Source: Desulforhopalus vacuolatus
GTDB lineage: Bacteria; Desulfobacterota; Desulfobulbia; Desulfobulbales; Desulfocapsaceae
Assembly (NCBI RefSeq): GCF_016918505.1
Contig: NZ_JAFFPZ010000002.1
Location: 1-64,000, forward strand
Length of the DNA stretch: 64,000 nt
Direction: 5' to 3'
Position numbers and translations under genes: made by a program
In this document: positions 1 to 8,875 of the stretch, piece after piece
Position numbering within the stretch: position 1 is the stretch's first letter
How the letters are laid out: each line of letters begins with the position of its first letter
Notes under the pieces: model-generated
What the model saw: the letters and a program-made list of their open reading frames with translations, nothing else
What the model was told of the DNA's origin: nothing
The model's database searches: none

Positions 1-1049
1 TCGAACATTGCTATCTCAGTCCTTTGCCTCAAACCGGTAAAACAGCCACCCAAATGCCTGTCTGGATACAGCAAGGCCTGGATGGAAGCCGAGAACTTCG
101 TCCTGTTTTCAGCCGAAAGCTGGACAAAAACGGAGAGCAAATATCTCTTGGCCAAGGCTATGAATTCACTCGAACCTGTTCAATAGACCAAGATGAAAAG
201 AGAGTCGAATGGGAAGAGCGCGTTCTTCTTATTTGCTCCTCCAAATACAGGGAAACACTGTCGAAAAATCTAAAAAAACGACTCGCCACGGCCACCGAAA
301 AGTTGGAGGCATTAACTCCCGCTCCTGCTCGCGGAAAACGTCAGATTCGGGATGCAAAAACGCTTGAAGAAAAAGCTGAAACCATATTGACACAATATAA
401 AGTCCAGGGATTGCTTCGCTATCATTTTGAGCGTGAAGAAAAAGTACTCGTTCAATATATAGGACAAGGTCGCGGCAGTGAGAACCGCAAAAAGAAACAA
501 GTCACACAGGTCCGATACCAGATTACATCCGTGGAAAGACGGGAGGATGCAATCACTGAATTAGAGAAAACATTGGGTTGGAAAGCGTACGTCACAAACG
601 AATCTCCTGACCAGTTGAGCTTTGAAAACGCAGTGCTCACATACCGCGACGAGTGGACAATCGAAAGAGGATTTCATCGTCTTAAGGGAGCTCCGCTCTC
701 CTTAGATCCTGTCTTTGTCAAAAGAAATGACCAAGTTGAAGGTCTGACAAATCTTCTGAGTATAGCCTTGCGAGCCTTAACGCTGATTGAGTTTGTCGTT
801 CGTCGAGGTTTACAGCAAAATAGCGAAAAACTCACAGGCCTCCACGCAGAAAATCCCAAGAAGGAAACGGATTCTCCAACAGCGGAAAGAATCCTGAAGG
901 CCTATTCCCAAATCACTCTGACGATCATCGAGTTAGCCGGGCAAATCTTTCACCATGTCACACCACTTTCACCGTTACAAGTAAGGATGTTGGAACTTCT
1001 TGGTCTGGGACCAGAAATCTATTCCGGCCTGGAGAGTAATTCCGGATAG
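1..1049 (+). CDS. IS1634-like transposase, 5' truncated by window edge
   Basis: The reading frame is open from base 3, so the gene begins upstream of the window; about 349 residues are visible. The C-terminal part carries the segment DEWTIERGFHRLKG followed by a hydrophobic stretch (SIALRALTLIEFVVRRGL), which I recognise as the end of the DDE nuclease domain of IS1634-family (IS4-superfamily) transposases; the glutamate of WTIERGFHRLKG would be the last catalytic acid. It would cut and paste its own element. The terminal inverted repeat cannot be confirmed: downstream bases run into a family B repeat from about 1077. Family assignment is by motif memory, so the exact IS name is open. Confidence 0.85.
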   Translation, partial: EHCYLSPLPQTGKTATQMPVWIQQGLDGSRELRPVFSRKLDKNGEQISLGQGYEFTRTCSIDQDEKRVEWEERVLLICSSKYRETLSKNLKKRLATATEKLEALTPAPARGKRQIRDAKTLEEKAETILTQYKVQGLLRYHFEREEKVLVQYIGQGRGSENRKKKQVTQVRYQITSVERREDAITELEKTLGWKAYVTNESPDQLSFENAVLTYRDEWTIERGFHRLKGAPLSLDPVFVKRNDQVEGLTNLLSIALRALTLIEFVVRRGLQQNSEKLTGLHAENPKKETDSPTAERILKAYSQITLTIIELAGQIFHHVTPLSPLQVRMLELLGLGPEIYSGLESNSG

Positions 1050-1076
1050 TTTTTCAGTTTACGCGAATGGTGAGTT

Positions 1077-1495
1077 ATACCATTCCTATTAAGTTATACC
1101 CCGTCTTGTATCCTGTTTATCCATTCATGGTTACAAACGACAAAAGGAACCACGAATAAACCACGGAAGACACGGAAAGCACGGAATATTAGAGCGTAAA
1201 ACGCTTAACCCCGACTTTCGGATGACTCCCAAAGTTGATTAATACTCCTGGTTTTAAATTTGTTACTTTAAGATAATTGATGTTTTCCGTGTCCTTCCGT
1301 GTTTTCCGTGGTAGCCAATCTTATTCATAAGGGAACTTTGAATAATCAGTCTTTCGCCCATCAAGGCACCCAGAATAATTCTGGTGCACTGTACGGCTTA
1401 ACTTCGGATACCCATGAATTATTACTCATTCGTAATTGCCAAAAAAGATGTCCACGCAGTTGCGTTCTCTGGTCAATACAGAATGTAAATGGTAT
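1077..1495. repeat. Family B inverted-repeat element, copy B1 (composite)
   Basis: The stretch starts ATACCATTCCTATT and ends AATGTAAATGGTAT, matching the inverted ends of the other B copies. Inside are the cacgga-rich segment near 1150-1190 (also in B8), its reverse near 1283-1312, an internally deleted family A element (1331-1371), and the conserved right part, CCAAAAAAGATGTCCACGCA onwards to GGTCA. No gene is convincing here. The gap between the transposase and the gene at 1911 is otherwise low-complexity repeat sequence. Confidence 0.7.
1331..1371 (-). repeat. Mini family A element inside B1
   Basis: The left end GGGAACTTTGAATAATC plus AGTCTTTCGCCCAT is joined directly to the right end CAAGGCACCC. 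Full copies have about 118 bases more between these parts, so this is an internally deleted A element with both ends kept. Confidence 0.65.
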
Positions 1496-1849
1496 TACGC
1501 CTCTTTTTTTCTGGAAAACGTGTTGGATTCCTGCGCCTGTGGTCTGTCGGAACGAGGTCTCTTTCTTCCCTTCGGTCTGGGCGGTGATTGTACGGTAGAT
1601 GGGAGAAAATATCAGCGGGAATTGTGTTTCGTTTCATCTTCTTTTCGGAATATGGTACATTGTGCTGTTGTCTTTTTTCGCATTTCTCAGCGTTCTTCGC
1701 AGTGAAAAGAAAAGCTGTTTTACTGCAAAAGGTGCTAAGGTTGACAAAGGGTAAGGACAAAGAATTTTACCGCGAAGGGCACAAAGGGTAAAGACAACGG
1801 TTTTTCTTGTTCTTTGCAGTGAAAAAGAAGCAATATGCTGATATCGTTA

Positions 1850-1892
1850 TTAATTTTTTTTGACTGTAACGAAGAAGATGGGCGAAAATTCC
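1850..1892 (+). repeat. Family A fragment upstream of the AAA-SPOR gene
   Basis: TTTTTGACTGTAACGAAG followed by AAGATGGGCGAAA matches the conserved right third of family A. It ends about 18 bases before the start codon at 1911, so it lies in the 5' leader of that gene. The stretch 1500-1850 before it holds degenerate repeat sequence (copies of caaaggg and gaagcgc-like motifs) and no credible gene. Confidence 0.6.
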
Positions 1893-1910
1893 TAACAGGA
1901 GCAGGTCTCA

Positions 1911-3749
1911 ATGGTCGCACCGTTTCAGGATGAGGTTGATACTTCCAATTACTTTCCGGGAGCAGAGTTTGAAAAAATTCTCTCAGGGGTAGACGGAGTT
2001 ATTATCGGCGATGCCTCACTGATGATCCTTACCGGGCCTGAGGGAACGGGGAAGACCATGCTTTGTCGAATCCTCTGTGAACAGGATGATTTTGACAGCG
2101 TTTATTTCCCGCATACCGTTGAAACCTTTGGAGAGGTGGTGGCAACTATTGCCGTCGATCTCGGTATTTCTGATGAAGTTGAGGCTATAGATGGAGATCC
2201 TGATGATACTATCGGCAGGATTGCCGAGGCTCTGAAAAAAAGTGACAGACCGGCACTGGTGGTCTTTGATGAGGCAGAGAATATCTATCTCGCCACCCTT
2301 GAACGCATCCGTAAAATGATCGATATTTTTCGCCGCGAAGGGTGCAGAGTGCATATCCTTTTTGCTGGTCGGCCAGTTTTTATTGAAAACTATGAGCAAC
2401 TCAATATCGTTGATTTTGAAGAGATTCCAGAGTCCTTTTATACTCTCAACCTGCTCTCAGAAGATGAGGCCAAGGCTTATGTTTTTAGTACGGTAGAGAA
2501 AAAAATTGATCCACTTGATGTCGCCCGCAATGCCTTCTCGCTTGAAAAAGTGGAGCAGATTTGTTCTGCTGCCCGCGGTTGTCTGCGGGCTGTGAATAGA
2601 CTTTCCAGGGCAGCGATGAAAAACCCCGGCGATGACAGCTCCTTCATGACCCTGATTGATGAGGTGGAAGAAGAAAATTCAAAGGGCGGGTTCGGAGAGC
2701 CTGGTTTTGCTGAGATGCTGCGCAGGATGGGTTCGAAATTGTTCCGCAGTGCAGGTGGCTGGATGAAAGAACACTGGCAGCCTGTGCTTCTCGGTGTTCT
2801 GATCCCTGGCCTCTGTCTGTCTGCCTGGATGTTTTTCTCCGGAAGCAATGAGCAGGAGAGTGTTCCTGACGTGATACAAAACGAGTCCGGCGAGAGCGAC
2901 TTTCAGAGCGGGAGTGCGGCGGAAGAAGAATTTAAAAAAGCTGAGCGGGATGCCCTGCAGGCTGCGATGACTGGAGAGGAGCCTGAGCGACCGGAGGCGA
3001 TTACTGCTTCGCGGGTGAAGGTCTCCCACGAAAGAGAGACAGGTGAAAAGATCGCAGCAGCGACAGAGACAGAGGCAGCGGACGACGGCTCCGGAGAAGG
3101 GAAGATGGAGAAACTTGATGATGTTGGTCTTTCACTGAGTGGTGTGAGCAGGCCTGAAGAAATCGTGAAGATCTCACCGCTTTATCGGAAAAAAAAATAT
3201 AATGTCCTGCGACCCAATGAAATTCTTGCTCAAGTGGTGAAAAAGGCAAAAACGGCACCAGCCCTTTCCTCACGAGCAACAAAGGAAAAGGTCGTAATAT
3301 TGCATCCGACCGGGCGTGAAAAACGCCGTTCGGCCAACTTCGCAACAGAGACGACTGAAGTACTCTCTCCTCTGTCACTGGAGAATGTCTCGGCTTCCCC
3401 TGGTGAAATTCGCGTAGAGAGGTTGCTTCAGAATCGTCTCGTTGCCGGTATGGGCTGGAAGAACGGTGCTAAAGACCGCATGTACACTGTACAGCTGATG
3501 ATCCTGACTTCACAGGTGGCGGTGAATAATCTCAAACGTATGCTGGCGGAAGAGCAGTATCGCTATCTTGCCAGCAATCTCTATCTCTTTATCAGAGGGA
3601 ACAATCCAGGGCGGTTGATGGTTTTCTACGGGGAATATCGTACGATGAAAGAGGCAACCCGGGCGTTGAAAGGACTCCCTCCATTCCTGCGGAATTATCA
3701 TCCCTGGGCACTTTCAATAAAAAATGCGATGGTCAAGGTACGCCGCTGA
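1911..3749 (+). CDS. AAA ATPase with transmembrane segment and SPOR domain (ExeA/DamX-like)
   Basis: 612 residues. The N-terminal ATPase shows Walker A GPEGTGKT (42-49) and Walker B ALVVFDEAEN (about 114-123), as in the ExeA/GspA AAA_22 group. One hydrophobic segment (about 289-311, LLGVLIPGLCLSAWMFF) is followed by a low-complexity charged linker. The C-terminus (about 523-600, starting MYTVQLMIL) looks like a SPOR domain, which in other proteins binds denuded septal peptidoglycan. Inference: cytoplasmic ATPase, one membrane pass, periplasmic septum-binding end, as in DamX-type proteins. The start is ATG with AGGAG about 8 bases upstream. It is a single gene, with repeats upstream and a convergent gene downstream. 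Confidence 0.8.
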   Translation: MVAPFQDEVDTSNYFPGAEFEKILSGVDGVIIGDASLMILTGPEGTGKTMLCRILCEQDDFDSVYFPHTVETFGEVVATIAVDLGISDEVEAIDGDPDDTIGRIAEALKKSDRPALVVFDEAENIYLATLERIRKMIDIFRREGCRVHILFAGRPVFIENYEQLNIVDFEEIPESFYTLNLLSEDEAKAYVFSTVEKKIDPLDVARNAFSLEKVEQICSAARGCLRAVNRLSRAAMKNPGDDSSFMTLIDEVEEENSKGGFGEPGFAEMLRRMGSKLFRSAGGWMKEHWQPVLLGVLIPGLCLSAWMFFSGSNEQESVPDVIQNESGESDFQSGSAAEEEFKKAERDALQAAMTGEEPERPEAITASRVKVSHERETGEKIAAATETEAADDGSGEGKMEKLDDVGLSLSGVSRPEEIVKISPLYRKKKYNVLRPNEILAQVVKKAKTAPALSSRATKEKVVILHPTGREKRRSANFATETTEVLSPLSLENVSASPGEIRVERLLQNRLVAGMGWKNGAKDRMYTVQLMILTSQVAVNNLKRMLAEEQYRYLASNLYLFIRGNNPGRLMVFYGEYRTMKEATRALKGLPPFLRNYHPWALSIKNAMVKVRR

Positions 3750-3795
3750 AAAAACCGGAGAGGAAGCCCTGAATGGCGTTCCTGTTTCGCCGAAT

Positions 3796-4389
3796 TTAGA
3801 ACTTGAATGTAACTCCTCCGGAGAGGACGGGGAACCAGCCATATTTCTCCAGCCCGTCCTGAACGCTCAACTTGTCTGCAGAGGTGTTGTTCAACTGTGA
3901 ACAGCGCTCAACATCAGAACCGGTACAGTCATTTCCCTGATACATTATTCCCAAATCAAGATTGATAAACCAGTTCCCTTTTTCATCCGGAGAAAGCCCC
4001 CACCCAAAACCGACATAGGGTTTTTGTGAAAAAGACGCCGGATCCTGGGAGAGAGTATCCATTCGATGTATCGCATAATCGGAGTGGCGGTTTTCGATGG
4101 CACTATTCTTTAGCGATGAGACTGTATCCTGATCCTTTTGCAGAAGGCCTGCGCTGAGTCGAAAGGAACCGGAGAAAGGATGAATATCCGTGACGGAGCT
4201 TTTCGTATTGTCAGAATTGTTTTCGTAAGAAAAACTGGTGAGACCCGGGCGGACGGTGATATATCGACTGAGGGTAGATGAATCCGCAGAAAAAACGGAA
4301 ACAGCATCCGTCAAACTTTCCGCAGCGCCTGCCTGGGCCGGGGCTATTAACAAAGCGCACGCAATAGTGAATTGTTCGATTTTATTCAT
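3796..4389 (-). CDS. Outer-membrane beta-barrel protein, unknown function
   Basis: 197 residues. A signal peptide is clear (MNKIEQFTIACALLIAPAQA, cleavage near AGAAE). Alternating short hydrophobic strands such as YVGFGWGLS and WFINLDLGIMYQG, together with a C-terminal phenylalanine (GGVTFKF), are the usual marks of a BAM-inserted barrel. The pattern resembles the small outer-membrane barrel family whose members end in WYPVxSxGVxYKF. A cysteine pair (GNDCTGSDVERC) may form a disulfide. The start has GAGGGAAATA upstream. It converges with the AAA-SPOR gene. No function can be assigned. Confidence 0.7.
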   Translation of the reverse strand: MNKIEQFTIACALLIAPAQAGAAESLTDAVSVFSADSSTLSRYITVRPGLTSFSYENNSDNTKSSVTDIHPFSGSFRLSAGLLQKDQDTVSSLKNSAIENRHSDYAIHRMDTLSQDPASFSQKPYVGFGWGLSPDEKGNWFINLDLGIMYQGNDCTGSDVERCSQLNNTSADKLSVQDGLEKYGWFPVLSGGVTFKF

Positions 4390-4523
4390 TATTTCCCTCT
4401 TTTCCCCACAAGACAGGGAACTTACCCGCCTTGATTAGTCACTCTTCTCTGATTGCAATTTATCTTAATTTGTGCAAATTCACAAGAAAAAGAACTCATA
4501 AAGAGGGAGGGGCTTCTTTCGAG

Positions 4524-4635
4524 TTATATAATTCACATTTTATATTGGCGAATTTAAAGGCAGGGACGGGAAAAGGGAGACAGGAGACAGCAAAAGATGT
4601 CCACGCAGTCGCGTTCTCTGGTCAGTAAAAAATTA
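4524..4635. repeat. Family B element, copy B2 (degenerate, short)
   Basis: It contains CACATTTTATATTGGCG at the left, a purine tract (about 4560-4595, ggagacaggagac-like), then ATGTCCACGCAGTCGCGTTC and GGTCAGTAAAAAATTA at the right. The right end supplies the TAA stop (complement of 4633-4635) of the minus-strand Dus gene, so the insertion may have reset that gene's end. Confidence 0.6.
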
Positions 4636-5598
4636 ATGCGGAGGAATGGATGTCTGCAGGATCAATTCTGCAATATCCTGATATTGTGCAATTGTTCTGG
4701 ACTTTTGAAGTTGTTTGAGCATCTTCTTTTCGGCAAAGGGGAATGAATTGAAAAGGAAGTTCCAGATCAGTTTCATCCGGCCAGTTATATGGGCGTCACC
4801 GGAAAATGCCGAGCTGTAACGGGTCAGAAGCTCCGCATGGAAGTGATGCAGGCGATTGGAGAGATCTCTGCACTCTCTTCCTTTGATTTCCTCGGCGAGA
4901 AAGGGGCGGGCAATGGCTCCCCGGCCGATCATCCAGCAGGAGATCTGCGGGAATCTTTTCTGCAGTGCGTGCCAGTCTGCACGTGAGGTGATGTCACCGT
5001 TGTAGATCAGGCGGTGGCTGCTCAGTTCAAGACAGTGGGTGAAGCTCTCTACGTCGGTCGTTCCCCGGTATATCTGGCTGCCGAGGCGGGGATGAATGGT
5101 GATCTCGCTGAGAGGAAAGGCGTTGAGCCGTGGCAGCAGAGCGAAACTCTCCTCCTGCCTGTGATACCCGAGGCGCATTTTGATCGACAGCCTGCAGCCC
5201 AGCTGTTCCAGTGTCGGCAGAACGGTATCAAGAAGGGCGACAACTTTATCCGGACAGGGCAGCATGCCTGAGCCTTTCCCTTTTTTTGCCACTTGAGGCG
5301 CGGGACAGCCGAGATTCCAGTTGAGATGGTGGTAGCCGAGTTCAACCAGCCTGCGGGAGAGGATGAGAAATTGCTCCGGTGTGTTTGTCAGCAGCTGGGG
5401 AATAAGAGGCAGACCCGGATTATTGACAGGTAAGACATCTTTCAGTGTTTTATCTGCGAAATCAGAGTTGTTTTGCGGGGTGATAAAGGGGGAGATGGCG
5501 TAGTCCCAACCCTCGAAATAATGCTGAAGAGTGTCTCGAAAAATGTAGTCGGTAACACCTCGCAGCGGAGCAAGAAAAATGGTTGGTGGCTGGCTCAT
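4633..5598 (-). CDS. tRNA-dihydrouridine synthase family protein (DusC-like)
   Basis: 321 residues, an FMN TIM-barrel enzyme that reduces uridine in the D-loop of tRNA. The N-terminus FLAPLRGVTDYIFRD and the catalytic region NWNLGCPAPQVAKKGKGSG (about residues 95-113, cysteine as proton donor) are the family signatures; KMRLGY and HPRLGSQIYRG follow in the expected places, and the phosphate-binding YNGDI segment is present. Length is normal for DusC or short Dus proteins. Which uridine is modified cannot be told from sequence. The start ATG is preceded by GGGAAACTTCTGCC. It stands alone; its stop codon sits in repeat B2. Confidence 0.85.
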   Translation of the reverse strand: MSQPPTIFLAPLRGVTDYIFRDTLQHYFEGWDYAISPFITPQNNSDFADKTLKDVLPVNNPGLPLIPQLLTNTPEQFLILSRRLVELGYHHLNWNLGCPAPQVAKKGKGSGMLPCPDKVVALLDTVLPTLEQLGCRLSIKMRLGYHRQEESFALLPRLNAFPLSEITIHPRLGSQIYRGTTDVESFTHCLELSSHRLIYNGDITSRADWHALQKRFPQISCWMIGRGAIARPFLAEEIKGRECRDLSNRLHHFHAELLTRYSSAFSGDAHITGRMKLIWNFLFNSFPFAEKKMLKQLQKSRTIAQYQDIAELILQTSIPPH

Positions 5599-5711
5599 GG
5601 CAGAAGTTTCCCTTTGATTGTACGCTGGTTATTTTTCATTGGATTTGGTCTGTTGCAGAAAATATGGTAATATATAAAATTTTCCCATGAAAAAATGAAA
5701 ATCACCCGAAC

Positions 5712-5990
5712 GGGTATCTTGAAACAGCCTGCATTTGTTCATATTCGAGGCACAGCAAGAAATTTGCCGCAGGCCTGTTAGTACCTTAGAAATTATTTTC
5801 GTGTTTTTTTGAAAAGAATTTCGTGAAGGGACTTATACCGGCTTACCGTTTATCACCGATATAACTTTGACCACGGAGTCTAGCGCTTACCTGGAGTCTG
5901 GCGCTTACCTGGAGTCTGGCGCTTACCTCCGAGGATAAATTTTTGACTGTAACAAAGAAGATGGGCGAAAGAGTGGTTATTCAAGGTCCC
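5712..5990 (+). repeat. Family A element, long copy A1
   Basis: It starts GGGTATCTTGAAACAGCC and ends GGTTATTCAAGGTCCC, imperfect inverted ends. It contains an extra segment (about 5765-5870) that is shared, inverted, with copy A6, three tandem 18-base units (5875-5928), and the conserved TTTTTGACTGTAACAAAGAA. It keeps the undisturbed version of the site that B7 has invaded in A6. It ends 10 bases before the start codon at 6001. Confidence 0.75.
5875..5928 (+). repeat. Three tandem copies of an 18-base unit
   Basis: The unit is GGAGTCTGGCGCTTACCT, three in a row (5875-5892, 5893-5910, 5911-5928); the first has A for G at position 8. Copies A4 and A5 have one unit, while A6 has about two, so the count varies between copies. 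Confidence 0.9.
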
Positions 5991-6000
5991 CATATATAAT

Positions 6001-7431
6001 ATGACCAATAGAGAAATACTCATCAACGCTCTCTGTGCGGTGGCGGAAGAACGTGGCCAGCTTTATGCTGTGGGCGGTCTGGTGCGTGACGCCCTGCTCA
6101 ATCACCCGGCGGCGGATTTTGATCTGGTGGTGCGCACAGAACCTCTGGCCTGGGCCGGGGCTCTGGCCGCCCGTCTTGACGGCGGAGCGCTGGTGCCACT
6201 GTCGGATACCCCCGGTGAGGAAGCTGCCCGGCTGGTATGGCGGGGGGAACAGGTCGATTTTGCCGCGTGGCGTAACGGGGCGCAGAGTCTGGAAGAGGAT
6301 CTGTGCCTGCGTGATTTTACGATCAACGCGCTGGCACTTCCCTTCGCTGATTTTGCCGCAGGACACTGTGATTCTCCCATAGACCCAACGGGGGGGGCAC
6401 AGGACCTTCGGAACCGAATCATTCGCAGCCTTCCCGGGACTCTGGCTGACGATCCGCTGCGTATGGTGCGGGCCTATCGTTTCCATGCCAGACTGGGTTT
6501 CAGCCTGGACGCCGGGACAAGAACAGAGGTGAAGAAGCTCGCCCCGACCATTGGTCGGGTGGCACCGGAGCGGATCAGCAGTGAACTGTGCAGGATCTTT
6601 GATTCTCCACGCACTTCGGAAACCATCAAACTCATGGCAGATGATAACCTGTTGCGATACCTCCTGCCTGAACTGTATCTTGCCGAGGGGGTAAGTCAGC
6701 CGCAGGAGTTCCATCACCTTGATGTGCTGGGACACTCTTTTCTCGCGCTGGAGATGGCAGAGAAAATTATTGCCTGCCCGGAAACGTATTTCCCCGTTCC
6801 CGAGATTCTGGCGCAGGTGAACGGGTATCTTGCTGAGGAAGGCAGTTCTCGCCGCTTAAAATGGGCGGCACTTCTCCACGATATTGGCAAACCGGGAACA
6901 AAAAACGAAGACGAAGAAAAAGGCCACACCACCTATTACGGCCATGACCAGCTCAGCCGTAAACTGTTTGAGCAGTTTGCCAGGCGCAGTCGGTGGAGTG
7001 CTGCGGACCGCAGGCAGGTGGGGGTGCTTATCGGCATGCACATGCAGCCCTTTCACCTGGTGGGGGCTCGGCGGAAAGAGATGCTGAGTAAAAAGGGGGT
7101 CCTTCGTTTCTGTCGCAGGGCGGGGGATGATCTCTTCGGGCTCTTTCTCGTCGCTCTCTCGGATACACTGGCGGGAAATCCAAAACATCATGATTTTATG
7201 CGCGGAGAACTGGTAAAGCTCTTTGTGCTGGTGGAGGAGACCTGGCGGAACGACATCCTTCCCATTACCACCGGCGTGCCGTTGCTCAACGGGCAGGATC
7301 TTATCGATATGGGGTTTGTCCCGGGGCCGCTGTTCAGGGAAATTCTCACGGCACTTGATGAGGCGAGGGTTGAAGGTGAGGTTAACGATCGGTCACAGGC
7401 GCTGCAGTTTGCGCGTGGCTTCCTTCCTTAA
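6001..7431 (+). CDS. cca: CCA tRNA nucleotidyltransferase / polyA polymerase family with HD domain
   Basis: 476 residues. The N-terminal nucleotidyltransferase head has YAVGGLVRDALL and the metal-binding DFDLVV (about 20-42), then LRDFTINALA and the RNA-binding helix region DPLRMVRAYRFHARLGF. A C-terminal HD domain includes LLHDIGKPGT (about residues 291-300) and a second histidine in GMHMQPF. It adds or repairs CCA at tRNA 3' ends; in organisms with split enzymes a member of this family may add only part of CCA or make polyA, so specificity is open. No good ribosome binding site precedes the ATG: repeat A1 ends 10 bases before it. rlmE follows 36 bases downstream. Confidence 0.85.
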   Translation: MTNREILINALCAVAEERGQLYAVGGLVRDALLNHPAADFDLVVRTEPLAWAGALAARLDGGALVPLSDTPGEEAARLVWRGEQVDFAAWRNGAQSLEEDLCLRDFTINALALPFADFAAGHCDSPIDPTGGAQDLRNRIIRSLPGTLADDPLRMVRAYRFHARLGFSLDAGTRTEVKKLAPTIGRVAPERISSELCRIFDSPRTSETIKLMADDNLLRYLLPELYLAEGVSQPQEFHHLDVLGHSFLALEMAEKIIACPETYFPVPEILAQVNGYLAEEGSSRRLKWAALLHDIGKPGTKNEDEEKGHTTYYGHDQLSRKLFEQFARRSRWSAADRRQVGVLIGMHMQPFHLVGARRKEMLSKKGVLRFCRRAGDDLFGLFLVALSDTLAGNPKHHDFMRGELVKLFVLVEETWRNDILPITTGVPLLNGQDLIDMGFVPGPLFREILTALDEARVEGEVNDRSQALQFARGFLP

Positions 7432-7467
7432 GAGGGCTTGTAAAAGCAAGGTAAAAGGGCTAAAAAA

Positions 7468-8064
7468 GTGCGTAAAATAAACGATTATTATGCGAAAAAG
7501 GCAAAGAAAGACAAATATCCGGCACGCTCTGTCTATAAACTTGAAGAGGTGCAGCAGAAATATAAATTTCTCGGGCGGGGGGATTCCGTGCTTGATCTGG
7601 GCTGCGCTCCCGGAAGCTGGTCTCTTTATGCTTCGGAAGTGGTAGGGCCCGGCGGGGTGGTAGTCGGAGTCGATCTGCAGGAGACCGACCTGAGCCCTCG
7701 TCCTGATGGAGCTCCGATTTTCTGGCTTCAGCAGGATATTATGGAGCCGGAGCTGATACCGCTGGTTCGGAAATTTCGTCCGGCATTCAAGGCGTTGATC
7801 TCGGATCTGGCTCCAAAAACCACCGGCAACCGCTGGAGCGATTCTCAGAAGTCACTTCGGCTGGTACGTCACACCCTGGAGCTGGCCGAGACGTTGCTGT
7901 TGCCCGGAGGCCATTATATCGTCAAGGTATTTCAGGGAGAGGATTTTCCCGAATTTGTCAAGGAAATGAAACAGCGTTTTGCCATGGTCAAGGTGGTGAA
8001 ACCACACAGTTCACGGGTGGAGAGCCGGGAGATATTTGTGCTCGGAATGAAGTACAAGAAGTGA
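7468..8064 (+). CDS. rlmE: 23S rRNA 2'-O-ribose methyltransferase RlmE (FtsJ/RrmJ)
   Basis: 198 residues, full length. The start is GTG (VRKINDYY). The N-terminus KDKYPARSVYKLEEVQQKY and motif I DLGCAPGSW bind S-adenosylmethionine. The catalytic K-D-K-E set is visible: K near the N-terminus (ARSVYKL), D in LISDLAPKTTG, K in HYIVKVFQG, E in SRVESREIFVL. The enzyme methylates U2552 of 23S rRNA on the assembled large subunit. It follows cca by 36 bases and precedes yebC by about 60 bases. Confidence 0.92.
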   Translation: MRKINDYYAKKAKKDKYPARSVYKLEEVQQKYKFLGRGDSVLDLGCAPGSWSLYASEVVGPGGVVVGVDLQETDLSPRPDGAPIFWLQQDIMEPELIPLVRKFRPAFKALISDLAPKTTGNRWSDSQKSLRLVRHTLELAETLLLPGGHYIVKVFQGEDFPEFVKEMKQRFAMVKVVKPHSSRVESREIFVLGMKYKK

Positions 8065-8125
8065 GACCCGTTACTTTAAGCGGTCTGCTGGCCGCCCCAT
8101 TAACATAAACAAGTAAGGTGCTTTT

Positions 8126-8875
8126 ATGTCAGGACATTCCAAGTGGTCAACTATTAAGAGAAAGAAAGGCGCAAACGATGCAAAGAGGGGTCAGATCTTC
8201 ACCCGTCTCATCAAAGAGATTACCGTGGCTGCCCGTTCCGGCGGCGGTGACCTCGACGGTAACTCGCGTCTTCGCTCCGTCGTGGCGACTGCGAAGGCTG
8301 AAAACATGCCCAAAGATAATATTGCCCGTGCCATCAAGAAGGGTACCGGTGAGATTGCCGGGGAGGTCTATGATGAGATCCTTTATGAAGGCTATGGCCC
8401 GGGTGGTGTTGCCGTGCTGGTGGAGTGCCTCTCCGACAACCGCAACCGTACTGCGGCTGATGTGCGCCACGCCTTCTCCAAGTGTAATGGCAACCTTGGT
8501 GAGAATGGTTGCGTCAGCTATATGTTTGATAAGAAAGGGCTCATCCAGGTGGATAAAAGTGTTATCTCCGAAGAGATTCTCATGGACAAGGCCCTTGAGG
8601 CCGGAGCTGATGATGTGGTGGAGGAGGATGATGAGTTTCAGATCTTCACCGCTCCGGAGGATTTTGATTCTGTCCGTGAGACGCTGGAAAACGACGGTGT
8701 GAAATTTGTTGAGGCACAGATTGCCATGATCCCTCAGAACATCGTTGCTGTCACCGAAGAGAACGTGGCGAAAAATCTGCTCAGGCTGATGGATATGCTC
8801 GAAGATCATGAGGACGTGCAGAACGTCTACTCCAACTTCGATATTGATGAAGATCTGCTGGAGCAGCTTTCCTGA
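8126..8875 (+). CDS. yebC: YebC/PmpR-family protein
   Basis: 249 residues. The N-terminal signature [22 protein letters not shown] and GGPGG-like loop ([14 protein letters not shown]) identify the family. Members were long called transcription regulators; recent work on this family points to a role in translation at difficult peptide bonds, so the cellular role here is best left as YebC-type. The start has TAAGG 9 bases upstream. Its TGA is immediately followed by the ruvC start, the standard yebC-ruvC arrangement. Confidence 0.93.
   Translation: MSGHSKWSTIKRKKGANDAKRGQIFTRLIKEITVAARSGGGDLDGNSRLRSVVATAKAENMPKDNIARAIKKGTGEIAGEVYDEILYEGYGPGGVAVLVECLSDNRNRTAADVRHAFSKCNGNLGENGCVSYMFDKKGLIQVDKSVISEEILMDKALEAGADDVVEEDDEFQIFTAPEDFDSVRETLENDGVKFVEAQIAMIPQNIVAVTEENVAKNLLRLMDMLEDHEDVQNVYSNFDIDEDLLEQLS

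Noticed and set aside
1150-1320. Cacgga-rich direct and inverted repeats taken at first for a CRISPR array
   Set aside because: No regular repeat-spacer spacing; the pattern is part of family B and recurs at 59940.
1299-1791. Several overlapping plus-strand frames of 60-99 codons between the transposase and the AAA-SPOR gene
   Set aside because: They lie in repeat sequence shared with other gaps and have no conserved motif or good start.
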